Counted from the first letter of the stretch, positions 34,471 to 46,950 are shown. The stretch: DNA of 64,000 bases from Epiperipatus broadwayi (GCA_028023455.1 JAQFVV010012536.1:886001-950000); one strand, 5' to 3'. Notes: a model not told the origin generated them from the sequence alone. A program made the numbers and translations.

Positions 34471-36487
34471 TTATCTTTTTCCAAACCCAGCAAAAACCAA
34501 TAACCCACTTTGTGTATAATCACTTTGTTTATATTTATTCTCCCCCATTTTCATTATTTGTACCCATTCTGATTGTAAGCATTTACATTCAATTAGTAAA
34601 TGCCTAATATTTTCCATGCCTTTCTTACATACCCTGCAGACTAAATTAACCACATTTTTCCATTTATGTGTATAATCCCTTGTTGCTAACAATCCTGTTC
34701 GAGCCTTAAACAGTAAATTACTTTCTTTGTTATTCTCCTAAATTAACTCACACCCAATATTCTGTTTACTTCTATATATATTTAAACTTTTTTTTACTTT
34801 CTATACCAGTTCTCTATCTCTCCAGCTTGCATCTATTTTTCTATCCCATTCTTTGCCACTATAACACATTATCCCATCTTTTGTACAAGTATACTGACAT
34901 AAATTCTTTATCCAAATCTTCTGCATACTGTACTATCTTTCTTATCCATCTTTGTTGCCTGTCCTTTACTCATAACTCCATTAAATACTATTCTGTCTAT
35001 TCTCTTACTATCCATAAATTGCAATCTACTAAACATTTTCATTTTGTTTTTTGCATCTCTCATGACCATCCCATTTCTTTTTGAATTGTCTTCTTTGCTA
35101 TCCATATATGTGCATCTAATGCATGTGTTCCTGCTTCTCTTTGTACTTTTTCTAAGTAATCTAACATACTTTACTAACACATAATGCATCATCACCGTAA
35201 GTTAACCCTTCTACTGTTACTCTCTTCCTTATAATTTTTGCTACATCATATTTATTATATAAAAACACTGTAAGTTTCATTATTAGTTTCTTTTTTTTTT
35301 GTGACATTTATCATTTTTTCTTCCATTTGTCCAAGCAATTTCTCTGATTACTTAAGATTATTTTCAAATAGTTATACTTATTACCACATTTAACTTTATA
35401 TTCCACAATAAATATTCTTTCTCTTCTATTTTCCACAGCATTTATCATCATTACTTTTAATTTTCCTTCACTAAATTTAATCCCCATCTCTTTACACACT
35501 CTTGCACAAATCTTTCAGCACAATTTTCATATCTTTGCAACTTTCTGTGCACAAGAGTACAACATCAGCAAATAAAGGACCTGATAATGTATACACTCAC
35601 TTGCCATTTATTAATGGTATCTCTATCCCTCTTCCTAGTCTTTTTATTGTTCTCTCCATTTATCTTAAATATAAGAAAAACAAATTAGGTGGCACATGGC
35701 ATCCTTGCCTTCGTTCCACACCATTTTTAACTTTAACTGACCTTATATTTTCTAATTGATATGTATAGTAATTATTTTTATACAATCTTTTAATATGATC
35801 CACTAAAGCTCTATTCATTCTCAACTTTACTAAATTTATCCATAATCTGTTTCTATTTACTCTATTATATGCCTTCTCTATATTTATAAAGGCCATATAT
35901 AATTACCTACCTGTATTTCTACTCATATTTCTAAGCTGTGTGACTACAAATAAACTATATCCTATGTTCCTATACATTCTAAAACCTCATTGCATTTTTC
36001 TTACTATATTATTTTCTTCCATCCACTTTTCTACCCTTCCAATCAACATATATGCAAAAACTTTCTATAACACTGACATTACCACCACTAGTCTATCACT
36101 GTATATCTTTCTATGGCACTTACCATTTCATTTAAATAATAGCCTTACTCTTGTATTATTCCAGCCACCTGGAAATCCCATCTTTTGTGTCTTCTTATTA
36201 AAACATAATAATAGATTTAATTTTGCCCTATTTCCCAAATTTATCACCATTTCTGTTGGCCATTTGCCTAGTCCTCTTGCCTTTACACTTTTCAACTTCT
36301 TCCCTGCCTCATTCAATTCATTTTCTGTAAAATTAATATTTCCATTACTATGTGCTTTTATGCTTGTTATCATTCTGTCCTTCACATCCACCATATTTTG
36401 TATATCCATTAAATACTTATTTAAGATTATCTCTAATTCTTCTCTGTATCTACATTTTTTCCCTTCATCATTTAGTAATACTACCAA
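34471..36487 (-). pseudogene. LINE reverse transcriptase and zinc-finger tail, heavily degraded
   Basis: Recognisable pieces in minus-strand order: NELNEAGKKLKSVKARGLGKWP (36487-36128 frame, pre-RT fingers region), AFINIEKAYNRVNRNRLW (motif A; catalytic Asp replaced by Asn), RRQGCHVPPNLF (motif B), LFADVVLLCTES (motif C, where one Asp of FADD is lost), GIKFSEGKLKVM (primer grip), LTYGDDALCV (thumb) and CRVCKKGMENIRHLLIECK (CX2CX7HX4C finger). Changed motif A and C residues show it cannot be active. The plus-strand frames in this interval are antisense shadows. Confidence 0.72.
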
Positions 36488-36773
36488 TATTTTTTACTCC
36501 CATATCCACTACTTTTATTATTATACTTCAATAATTTATTATTTAATTTCATTCTCTCTATATAATTATCTATTTTAGTCAACATCTTTTTTAAAAATAG
36601 TTTTCCCATTCAAAATTAACATCTTTTTCACTTTTTTTTGTTTATAATAGCATATTTATATTCTCTGCATGCTTTCCCCCTATCTTTTACACTTTTATTA
36701 AGTCTCACTTTTCTATTACTTTTATTTTTCTGAATATTCTCATCTAAAATGCTATTGGTCCCTTTTTCTAATT

Positions 36774-37484
36774 CAGAAATAAAACAAACTAACTCCTTCT
36801 TTTTAAAACTTGATTTATTATGACTATAATCATGAAAAAGAAATCCGACGTTTCGACTATTTTTTATAGTCTTTTTCAAGGCACACTAAAATAAAATATA
36901 TATACACAATAAATAGCATATATTCCAAAAAAAAAAAAATTAAATTAATTAAAAATTACAAAATATATCCATAACCAAAATTTTCTTTTTTTTACCTTAT
37001 CTCACTCCCCTTTCCTATTACAATCACAACTTAAACACAACTAATTCCTTTTTAAAAATCTATATATAGCAAATAAAAACTTTTAATTAAAAACCTATTA
37101 TTTTCTTTTATCTTTTTCTATTAATATCCTATTTAATTCTGGTAAAAGAAAATACTAGGTTTTTAATTAAAAGTTTTTATTTGATATATATAGATTTTTA
37201 AAAAGGAATTAGTTGTGTTTAAGTTGTGATTGTAATAGGAAAGGGGAGTGAGATAAGGTAAAAAAAAGAAAATTTTGGCTATGGATATATTTTGTAATTT
37301 TTAATTAATTTAAATTTTTTTTTTTTGGAATATGTGCTATTTATTGTGTATATATATTTTATTTTAGTGTGCCTCGAAAAAGACTATAAAAAAATAGTCG
37401 AAACGTTGGATTCCTTTTTCATGATTATAGTCATAATAAATCAAGTTTTAAAAAGAAGGAGTTAGTTTGTTTTATTTCTATATT
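36774..37484. repeat. Near-perfect 711-bp palindrome with a Penelope-like terminal motif
   Basis: The arms (about 36774-37100 and 37140-37484) match almost base for base, with ends AGAAATAAAACAAACTAACT and its complement. Each arm holds, outward in, a short hairpin GACTATaaaaaATAGTC followed by GAAACGTYGGATT. A small hairpin joined to a GAAACG word also occurs in the terminal repeats of Penelope-like elements, but the CUGAUGA half of a hammerhead ribozyme core is not present, so a ribozyme is not claimed. The palindrome sits within the linker of the minus-strand LINE and so inserted into it or formed there. Confidence 0.75.
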
Positions 37485-37739
37485 AGATATATATATATAT
37501 ATATGAACTATTTTGAAAAGAAGAACTGTGTGCTGGATATATTAAATTATTTTTCTAATTCACCACACCAATCTTTATATTTATTTTCAACACACTCTTC
37601 CATGATTTCTTGTAGTTTTATTTTATATTCTTCTAACTTATTCTTATCATTAACTCTTTATCCACATCTTTCATTACCCTTATACTTCTATTATTATTTT
37701 CCATCACCTTACTAACCATTTTCATTGTAATGAAATTGT

Positions 37740-38010
37740 GATAACTATTACATACTCTTTCTTCATTGTCGAAAACTTAGTACATAATCTACTGTGTAAA
37801 ATATATCATTTCTAGACAATGTGTATTGACCTTCCTAAATATTTGATCAATTTCCAATGCTCAAATTCACTCTTTGACAAAAAAATTTCAAAAGCTGTTC
37901 ATTCTTGTTATCCACATCATCATTATCTTCAAGATGCCTCATATCACTTAGTGGTAAAGGAGGTTGACATGCTTTCTCTAGTAGAACTATTTACTTCTTT
38001 TTTTATATAT
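37740..38010 (-). pseudogene. LINE endonuclease C-terminal remnant
   Basis: Reading the minus strand in mixed frames gives a NEQLLKFFCQRVNLSIGN segment and TLSRNDIFYTVDYVLS, matching the end of LINE EEP nucleases (a leucine-rich N-L-x-I-GN block and the T-x-SR..IDYVLS block). Stops interrupt it and the final SDH is not recognisable. The call is tentative but consistent with the linker and RT that follow downstream on the same strand. Confidence 0.5.
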
Positions 38011-38019
38011 ATATTGTAA

Positions 38020-40214
38020 TGAAATAATGGTAATTATCAGCATTATCGTTAGACACATGTATTAGTTATTTTGCTCTAAATATAAAGAGGTTTAGAATTA
38101 AAGTGAAGTTGTTAAACTATGCAATGATTGACATTCAGTTTCCTGAATATCCTCCTATCTTTATGTTCATTTACTATTGTGACCTATTAATTAACCATAA
38201 AACACAAACGAAATCCAAACTGCTTGAGAATGTTTGTGATCTTATTTAAAATGTGTTGCAAATCAGACCAGTTTAGTTTAATATCTGTTTAATTTATAAA
38301 ATAAAATCATGTAATGTGTTAAGTGAATAACGTGTTTGTTAATATTCGATTTTGAACTCATTCTCACAAAAGACCGGGTTTAAATTCCACGTTAATGGCA
38401 AGAGTTACAAAAACCAAAATTGCATTTTTTTTTAAATAATAAAAAGGTTTATCTGACGGTATATATATATATATGAGACGTTAAACACTGGTAAGATATA
38501 TTATTTTCCGAGTTATGTCACTATGAATTTTATTTAGTATTAATTCGAACGAATATATATATAACTTTAATTAAGAAATATAGTCGCATTGGAAAGGAAT
38601 CATTTTGATTTACAAAATAAATTTTTATTTTTAACTGTAATGTTAATTAAATCAAGATTATAAAAGATTGGATTATCAGCAAATAAATAATTAATTCTAG
38701 AAGAGTGTCTTGATTCAATCTTAGTTGTTAGAGAGAGAGAACTCGAAATAAGGAAGAAAAAAATACTGACTGGAAAAACTTAAAAGGAAGGAAGATTTGA
38801 ATACTTAATTTGAATACTTAATTAATTTAACCGTGTTAAATATTAACTTTGCCATGCTGTTATATTTATCTCCTGATATGGAATAAAAATCTCAAGGTGA
38901 TTGTTCAAACACCCATCTCAGAATATATATATAATGAAAGATTTGGGTGGTATAGAAATATGGCCTGTATTTACTTTCATATTCTATTCTATGTTGACAT
39001 ATTGCTGAGGTATTAATACTACCTATTTTATGGATTACAAAGATAAATGCATACAAAATAACTCGGCAACTTTTATAAAGAATACAGTTATAAATCTGCT
39101 TACAGTAAAATGTACATTTTTCTAAAGATACAAAACTACAAATATACTTCAAGAAACGCTTATTTTCTTAAATATACTAAAAAATTGTTTTGTGCTTTAT
39201 CTTATTTTTCAAAACTCGATTCTTTTATTTTCCTACCATGTGACTGCTGCTAAAATCATCGATTTTGAGACCACTTTCCGATAACATGCATTTAAAGTTC
39301 TGTTATAAATAACATCTGTATATCATACATACTCCATGAAAAGACTAGATCGCATAACTGAAAGCTATGCTGGCGTTGAATGAAATTTTTAAAGTCAAAG
39401 ACTTGGTGTGTTCTATAAACACACACACAAGCTTATATTTTACCACAAAATATGTGATGTTTAATAAATAAATCGTATGCGTATCCAAGATATATTAACT
39501 GTGCTATACTATTGTATTTAAAATTTATTCTTGTCTTTACGATTACTGTATGTGAATTTCTATTTTTTAAAGTGGATTGATAATACGTGTAAATGATGAA
39601 TGATCTCATATAGAGATTAGTACATCCACATACCATGCTCCTAACCAAAGTAAAACTTGGATTATCAGAAAGTAGATAAATTAAAAGCAATGATGAACTA
39701 TAGACTCAACATCCACTGGGTTATAACATCTTCACCATAAGTAGCAAAATTATATCATATTACAATTGTACTGATTGTGTTTATAGTTAGGTACCTGCAA
39801 CTTTATCAATGGATCTTTTACTTTTTAGGCTAATAATAAATATATACTAATATACCAAATTTGCAAGCATGTTATAACTAAGTCAGGAACCAATTATTAT
39901 TACTAGATAATGATTGTGTAGCTCACAAGACTTGGGCCAAAGACTTTCAATTTAAAAATATCATAAACTTTCTTGTGACCTATAATTTGTTTAACTTTTA
40001 TATGGCTGCACTTATCACTATGCTAAAGACTTTTGTAGGAAATGGATAGTATCTATTATTAACTATTGGTAAATGAACAAAAGAAAACTGCAAAATTATT
40101 TAGTATCTGGCAATTTACATTTCAAATAAATAATCGTTTTATTTTCGTGATTTGTATGTGGAGAAATACTGATAAATTCCTTTGCATTTTAACGAACTAT
40201 TTAAAGTTATTAAA
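38020..40214. other. Unassigned AT-rich region
   Basis: No domain, repeat copy or RNA gene recognised. Small microsatellites occur (TA near 38460-38475, AG near 38731-38740, CA near 39420-39429). Short frames at 38892-39152 and 39433-39690 have no motifs. Confidence 0.5.
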
Positions 40215-41125
40215 GTTGTTATATACAGGCTTATTATATACCTGTATCAATATATGTAATATACAGCGTATATGAGCACAAGCTTCACATTACCCACCAC
40301 TCTCCAGTCTATCTCATAACACTGATACACTTGAACACATGTATGTCGAAAAGATAAATAATCACCAATATACGTATTTCATGCTAAACCAGCAATCATC
40401 AGTTGGTTCAGATTATCATCTCTACACATATATGCAATAAGTGCTCATATATGATGCATTAAGATAGCCAATCTTCATACTTTAATGGACAGGCTTCAAT
40501 CCACTCCACTCTCCAACGCTTCAACTGTAAATCCAATTGAAAATCTGATGTTGAAATGCTCAAATGCCATCCTGAGGCTGAGATTCTTGTCACACCCATG
40601 TTGATCTAAAGTCAATCTGACCCCACATGTACAGGATGTAATCCATTTAATACATATACAAGGGAAGGGCAGACATCTCTACTATGTAATAACTGAAATA
40701 CAGGCTTATTATATAGTTGTATCAATATATGTAATATACAGGGTATATAAGTCCAGACCTTCATACTACCCATCACTCTCCAGTCTCTATCTCATAACAC
40801 AGATATACACTTGAACACATATATGTCGAAAATATAAATAATCACCAATATTCGTATTTCATGCTAAACCATCAATCATCAGTTGGTCCAGATTATCAAA
40901 TCTACACATATATGCAATAAGTGCTCAGATATATATTAAGATAGACAATCTTCATACTTTAATGGACATCTGAGCACTTATTGCATGTATATGTAGAGAT
41001 GATAATCTGGACCAACTGATGATTGCTGGTTTAGCATGAAATATGGATATTGGTGATTATTTATATTTTCGACATATATGTGTTCAAGTGTATCAATGTT
41101 ATGAGGTAGACTGGAGATTTATGGA
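40215..41125. repeat. tRNA-like repeat family: tandem pair plus an inverted third copy
   Basis: Two direct units start at ACAGGCTTATTATATA (about 40226 and 40701), giving a period near 475 bp. Both contain CACTCTCCAGTCT, AACACATRTATGTCGAAAA, ATGCTAAACCA.CAATCATC and ACTTTAATGGACA. A third, inverted unit (about 40970-41110) carries the complement, GATGATTGCTGGTTTAGCAT. The second and third units meet directly and form a long hairpin. Related copies lie at 18.8, 19.4, 45.3-46.3 and 61.4 kb. Confidence 0.75.
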
Positions 41126-43623
41126 TATATTAATTTATTGCATAGCTAAAGCAAAACTTTAAAACGTAATCTTCCAATATTCAAAATCATGTAACCATAT
41201 ATAATCTATTTTTGCGCATGCTACACCCCCTCCACCCCCACACACTCATGTATATGAATATTATTTGATGTACGCGAAGGTATTTTTGATTCATAGATTA
41301 TTTTGCATGGTCTTGTAAAAGTTTCTTTTAATTATTTATTCTTCGCCTTTCATTCTTTTTCCGTCCAGTTAAAATAACCATTTTAGTTTATAAGTGACTA
41401 CTAATGAATATATATATATATATGTCAATTTAAAGACTCCGCTTATATTTGCAAACCTACAATCGCCATAGATTATTTTATAGTAATAACATAAAACAAA
41501 CTATTTTCCGTAATTTCATATTTAATTCTTACGCAGTTATAAACTACTTTTTAATTTATCCTACTAATATTAACTAGAAATTTTAAATATATTTTAAATA
41601 GTGTATAATATATCACTGTAATTTCTGTATAAATTAATTTTCCTCTTAAAAATTGATTGGAAAGAACGTTAACACCCACACTTCCCCTCAATCACGCATG
41701 ACTATCACATTTTATTTCATATTATTTTAACAAACGAATTACATATTATAAATAGATGCGGTTTTAAAAAATCTATCAAAAATGCTTAAATAAATTCAAA
41801 ACAATCTTAATTGAATAGAAATTGCATTTTTTCTCTCTTTCTGAGTATGTATACTTACATATATACTTGTATTAATATCACTTTTTGCCACTTAAAAGTG
41901 TTTTTACAGATATACCATTTATTTTTAGGCTTTTCCATCACAGTTTGAAACTTCTTTCTGTCATACTTGCTAGCCTATCAAATTTAAGCATGTGTAAATA
42001 ACATCTTGTTAAACACCCCTTCAATTAACTGTTCCTACAGACTGTGTCAACGTAAATATTTTCTCTAATCTCAACTGTCATGACGAATTTCCATCAATTC
42101 AAATCTACCGTAACGTTGACGAGCAGTTGCGTTTTTGGGCGCTTGAAAAGATTGGAAGGAACGAAAAAATCGTCTATATTTGTAATTTTAATACACAAAT
42201 GCCTCTGCTACTTAGATCCAATGGATTATCCTAAGTCATAGCAATTTAAAATTAGCTCAACTATATATATATATATTAGTTCGATTCAAGTCTGGGCAAT
42301 AAAACTTTATTAAACATAATTGTTGTTATCATTTAAAAGTTTTTCGGATTTAATTATAAATAAATAAAAAAAGGAATAAAGTTTACATTTTTTGACAATG
42401 TATAAATTGTTATATGTATGTGATTATTATTTTACACTTATCTCCTATTTTTGTTTTCTTTTTTTTTATATAATTGTATAGCTTTATTTAACTGTATGTA
42501 TTTTTTCCCCTAAAGGCAAGATTAATTATATACTCAAAATGTATTACGCTGAACGATAACACGTGATCATCGTCAATGATAATTTGAACTTTCCTAAATA
42601 TTTAGGTGGAAAACTACTTATCTTATTAGAAATATATTTGTTAGTCTATTATTCATTTGATAGTATTGTCAAAATAAATTTTGTCGCCGCAGTGTTGAAT
42701 ATCTAAATACACTTCGTTTGTTTGCTTATTACAAAATAACGACCGAATTTATATATCGCATTTATATTTACATACCGCATTTTTTAATTTCTTAATTTAT
42801 GTAGGGACAGATACGGATGCGAAATATTTTTGTTCGATATTACGTTCCCTTGTCGCAATTAAAATCATTCATCGAGGATTTATTACCTAAAAGTTTAGTA
42901 AACATAAGATGTCACTTTTAAATATATTTCATCTGTCTGATACTTTCGTCATCTATTGAAAATTATAATAATTTTCCAAAATTCTTTTGTAAGAAGAAGA
43001 AGTATTATTTTTCTTATTTCACTGCCTTGTTTTTTATTGTACTATCTGTTCTTTCTTATTGTCTTATTACTAATATCTATAATAAGCAACAGGTATTAGA
43101 GGTTAAATGACAGTTACGGACGCGTCAACAGCAAAACGCCATTTTACGTTATTGGATCAATCATAAACTAATCGTATGTTACGATGTTAAAATTTTAAGA
43201 ACAGTCAAAATATTATTCATATGATCGTCAGGTTTTCCACGTCACATGACTGGGAGACGGAAACTAATAATAATAATGTCTTTGAATATTCAACTTTCTA
43301 TATTTAATTAATTAACATAATGTGTTTTCACTCAATTGTATTAAACCATCATATACGAGTAAAGAACAAAATTATATACTGTATAGCAAAAAATTTTTAT
43401 TTAGTTATCCATAATTAATTTTGTGATGACTTTTGTATATTTAAATCTACATTTCTGTCTATTAACTAAGAGAATACGTGTTTGTACAATTCCATATCTA
43501 TTTTCTAATTACGTATCCAGCACTTCGAATTATATTTTCTGTTATCTAATTTTCCATTCTATTGTTTTTTATTTTTTTTACATCTTTTTCCAAGTATCTG
43601 TTAACGATATCTATTTTACTAGC
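41126..43623. other. Low-repeat AT-rich region with scattered CpG
   Basis: No gene or repeat recognised. By eye, CpG sites are more frequent than in the repeat-derived stretches (for example 42105-42170, 42660-42760 and 43110-43260), and few sequences recur elsewhere in the window. It could be unique host sequence, but no exon or promoter can be supported. (TA)n at about 41408-41424 and 42262-42276. Confidence 0.4.
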
Positions 43624-43737
43624 AAGTATCCTTTATCCGAGAGATCATGGCAGCCGTCTTGCAAGCAAGTTGTTGGTTGCAGACGGTTGTGGGTTCGCGT
43701 CCCGGCTGACGCTATGACGTATGAAAAAGTATCCTTT
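43624..43737 (+). mobile_element. Short tRNA-derived SINE with 11-bp target-site duplication
   Basis: The body (43635-43726) holds a tRNA-like sequence: GATCATGGCAGCCGTC (weak A-box region), a CTTGCAAG anticodon-like loop and GTGGGTTCGCGTCCCGGC (strong B box), then TGACGCTATGACGTATGAAAAA. Direct repeats AAGTATCCTTT at 43624-43634 and 43727-43737 flank it. Tail and body match the SINE at 63232-63333 (there CGATGCTACGACATATGAGG followed by A's). It is about 92 bp long, unusually short, essentially a tRNA head with an A-rich tail. A working tRNA gene is unlikely because the A-box and stem pairing are poor. Confidence 0.75.
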
Positions 43738-45289
43738 CACGTTATTGTTTATTATTCAGATGAGAGTACTATTTTATGAAGTATGTTGTCCGCTTCTGCA
43801 CTGGATGTCTTTTATTTATTTATGTTTTGGATATATTTTTATCTCTCTAAATAGTAATAATTAAATGGTATGCTGCACGCTCGGGAATTCTATGATGTTC
43901 TAGCACAAGAAATGACACCCGACCACTATACGAAATCATGCTGACAGAAACTAACAAATATTACTCGATCATACAAATAATTTACTAAAAAATTTTAAAC
44001 ATAGGTATTTTTTTAATATTAGAAACAACTAATATTTAATTTAATAATTTAAAAAAGCTGATTGAACTGAAATGAGTTTTTAATAAATATTTTCTATCAG
44101 TATGTATTATTATGATATTTAAACAATTAAAAAATAGGAATATAGAGACTGTAGATGTCACAGTATGTATAAATTTAAATTTGGAAAGAGAAATGCATGG
44201 TGGGACGGGCCTAAAAGAGCTAATATTGATAAAAAAAAAAGATGTTAATAAGTGAACAAACGGAAGCTTAAAATAGATTCCAAAAGAATGCAAAGATCTA
44301 AAAGTTAACCACATAAGAGATAGTTTAATAAAATAAAGATTTCTGGAGCGTTATATGGATAAAAAATAGGATTAAACTCAGAGGGGCTTCTATTAGATGG
44401 CAGATGTTAATGTTTTTAAAATGGGGTTTACAGTAGTTTAACATAATTTTTATTTCCTAGATAGTCCTTAGCTGACCCTCCAGTTCTATATTTATAACCA
44501 TATAAATAGATTCTTTAAGATACTACAAATTATTCCATGTAAAGTTTGTTTAATCTACATACTTAAAATTCAACAAGTTATAGCCATGAACTTAATTTGA
44601 TTGAATTTATTTATTATAGTTAAAAATGTGAGATATTCCATTCCAATAGCGATGCGAGCTAGCAAATGAATTAATAACAACTTATACTGATCTAAATGTA
44701 AACAAACTTATTGACTTTTTAATTGTTTTGCAATGGTTATAGCTTACTTAAAGTTTATTGTTTCGAAAAGCAGAGTTCAAGTAAATTTTTTTGGAAATAA
44801 TTTCAGGACTAAAAACAAATCACTGATAATGGTTTATGCTTTACATGTTACGTTGCGCTTATACTGAGAAAATATGTTTTGAAACCCTTTTTTAGCATCA
44901 TCAGACGCTCTTAAAGGAAAACGGCCATTTCCACTTTGTTGTTCTGATTATCAGAAGTCTATTTTTCAGAGATTTTTCATGCTGTCTTTTCTAAAATATT
45001 TCAATAGCCTGTTTAATTGTAGCTCTCAATTATATTCTACCCTCAACCATACATGACGGGTCCTTCTGGCAAACTTAAGTTCACTAGAAAATACTTTTTT
45101 CAGTAAATATTGTTTACTTCACGTATTCGATCTTATGAAGATATGATTTTATAATATTGGGCTCCACAAGAGCATATTCAGCAGATTGAAAAACGGATTG
45201 ATTGGTCATATGTTCTTACCATGAGATTTTTAATCACTTATCTTTGATATATAAATAAATGTATAATCTATACTAAACTTAATGGAATT
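43738..45289. other. Unassigned AT-rich region
   Basis: No recognisable gene or repeat copy. The frame at 44036-44314 (minus) has no motif. Nothing further can be supported. Confidence 0.5.
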
Positions 45290-46290
45290 ATAAGAGACTT
45301 GAACTCAGACTTTCAAACTCCTCACACATATCCAATCCATATTATACAACTGATATCCATGACTATATATGTGTGTGTGAAAAAGATAAATGATCTCCAA
45401 TATAGCACTCATCAGTTGGTCCAGATCACCATCACCTACACATATATACAATCACTGCTCAGTTATATTAAGGTAGCAAATTCTTCAAACTTTAATGGCC
45501 AGTCTTCAATCTTCTTTACCTTCCAACTCTTCAGCCATCCATACCATTGAAAATCTGATGACCCAAGGCTCAGACCTTGATTGAAGCTTGTCCATTAAAG
45601 CTTGATGACTTACTATCTTAATATAAAGTGAGCAGTGATTGTATATGGTGATCTGGCTGGACTAGCTGATGAATGAATGCTGGTTCATCATGAAATACAT
45701 ATATTGGAGATTATTTATCTTTTTTACATGTATATGGTCATGTATATCAATTGTATAAGATGGATTAGATATATGTGGGGAGTTTGAAAGTCTGAATTCA
45801 AATCCCTTATAATTGCATTAAGTTTAGTATAGACTATACATTCATTTAAATAGTACATATTCAGCCTGCATTCCCCATCCCTCTTCTGTATAATTAAATT
45901 GACATATTAAGGTCCTATGTGTGAAGGGTCAGATTGACTTAAGGTTAACATGGATATGACAATAATATTAGCATCATTTATGTACTTTGAGCATTTCATC
46001 CTCAGATTTGCAATGAAATGAATGGCTGAAGAGTTGGAGAGTGGAGAATATTGAAGCCTGTCCATTAAAGTTTGATAATTTGCTATCTTAATATAAACTG
46101 AGCAGAGATTGTGTAATATGTGGGGGAAATGGTAATCTGGACCAACTGATGAGTGTTGGTTCAGCATGAAATAAGTATATGGGAGATCATTTATCTTTTT
46201 CACATGTATATATGGTCATGTGTATCAGTTGTATTAGATGGATTGCATAGATGTGGGGAGTTTGAAAGCCTGAGTTCAAGTCCCTTCTTT
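45290..46290. repeat. tRNA-like repeat family: inverted pair plus a third copy
   Basis: The plus copy is about 45290-45590, an inverted copy follows at 45590-45815 and a second minus copy at 45905-46290. Shared blocks: GAACTCAGRCTTTCAAACTC at the head, GATAAATGATCTCCAATAT, CATCAGTTGGTCCAGATCACC, ATATACAATCACTGCTCAG and ACTTTAATGGCCAGTCTTCAA. The minus copies end with GAAAGCCTGAGTTCAAGTCCC, a B-box-like sequence, so the family is plausibly tRNA-derived. No coding capacity. Confidence 0.72.
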
Positions 46291-46389
46291 AAATAAAACT
46301 TTTTAAATCTTTTACATTATGCTATATTGCAGAGAGTCAGAGCCAAATTTCCATATACATAAATTAGGCAGAACAATATATGCTTAGCT

Positions 46390-46710
46390 AATTTAATTGC
46401 TACAGTTATGGCAATAATGAACTATATCTTTTAACCTTTTAAAAGTAGCAGTAGAACATTGAAATCTGTGAAATACCTCAAAATTTAAGTCAACTCTTGT
46501 AGTTAAAATGCTACCAAAATATATAAATTGGCCATATACTCAAGTATATTGTTCCATCACTGACTGGTGGAGGACTTCAGTTTTTTTAATATTGATTACC
46601 AAACCAAAGTCTTTATACATTAAATTCAAAACATTGAGCACCTTCTTTTGATTGACTTTTGGATTGGCAAGAATAATGCAGTTATTAAGATCGTGTGAAT
46701 CCAGAAATTG
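46390..46710 (-). pseudogene. LINE reverse transcriptase fragment (palm/thumb), heavily decayed
   Basis: The minus strand, in one frame, gives CIILANPKVNQKKVLNVLN, KDFGLVINIKKTEVLHQ and, after a stop, FIYFGSILTTRVDLNFEV. This is the region after the catalytic FADD in LINE RTs: the L-A-x-x-x-x-D-x-Q stretch, GLxIN.KKTEVL primer grip and YLGS block. The catalytic Asp pair itself is not preserved. It does not align by eye with the RTE copy at 1-2.5 kb, so it is another LINE family. Confidence 0.65.
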
Positions 46711-46734
46711 TTACATTTTTATTTACAACTGACA

Positions 46735-46950
46735 AAGTCATTCCACTCACCACTTTGACACCATATAAATACAATAATGATTATTACTAATCGTTTTCTA
46801 AACTAGAGATTATCTCTAGCACAGATATAAACTTTAAACCTGTTAAAGATTAATACATTTGATTTTTTAATTTTAAACATACACACACATGGAGTTATTC
46901 ACCTTTCTCTTTCCCACGTGTAATATCTTTATAGATATATTAAACAACTT
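46735..46950 (+). repeat. Repeat family B, copy 1
   Basis: Colinear with 56975-57190: both run ..TTTGA(C/T)ACCAT.., ACTAGAGATTRTCTCT, CAGATATAAACTTTAAA, ATTTGATTTTTT, and CCCACGTGTAATATCTTTATA. About 215 bp, in direct orientation. Type unknown. It lies immediately upstream, in minus sense, of the LINE RT fragment; whether it belongs to that element is not clear. Confidence 0.65.

Larger units (their letters stand above)
34255..38010 (-). mobile_element. Degraded LINE on the minus strand, interrupted by a palindrome
   Basis: Minus-strand order: endonuclease C-terminal part (about 38010-37740), linker (37740-37485 and 36773-36490, split by the palindrome 36774-37484), RT (about 36490-35200), tail with a CCHC finger (34692-34471) and 3' UTR. 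It is full of stops and frameshifts and carries no long frame. It is a third LINE type in this window; the clade is not assigned, though a C-terminal CCHC finger and the KLK..KA-G-G region fit the Jockey/CR1/I side of the LINE tree. Confidence 0.7.

Noticed and set aside
34338-36578. Plus-strand Ser/Phe/Leu-rich frames (34338-34607, 34827-35084, 35940-36578)
   Set aside because: Antisense shadows of the minus-strand LINE, whose RT motifs are recognisable on the other strand.
36840-36885. Hammerhead ribozyme in the palindrome
   Set aside because: The hairpin plus GAAACG half is suggestive, but the CUGAUGA core half is not present (CTTGAAAAA or CTCGAAAAA instead), so activity cannot be supported.
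43640-43715. Functional tRNA gene
   Set aside because: Good B box but poor A box and stems, flanking target duplications and an A tail: a SINE.
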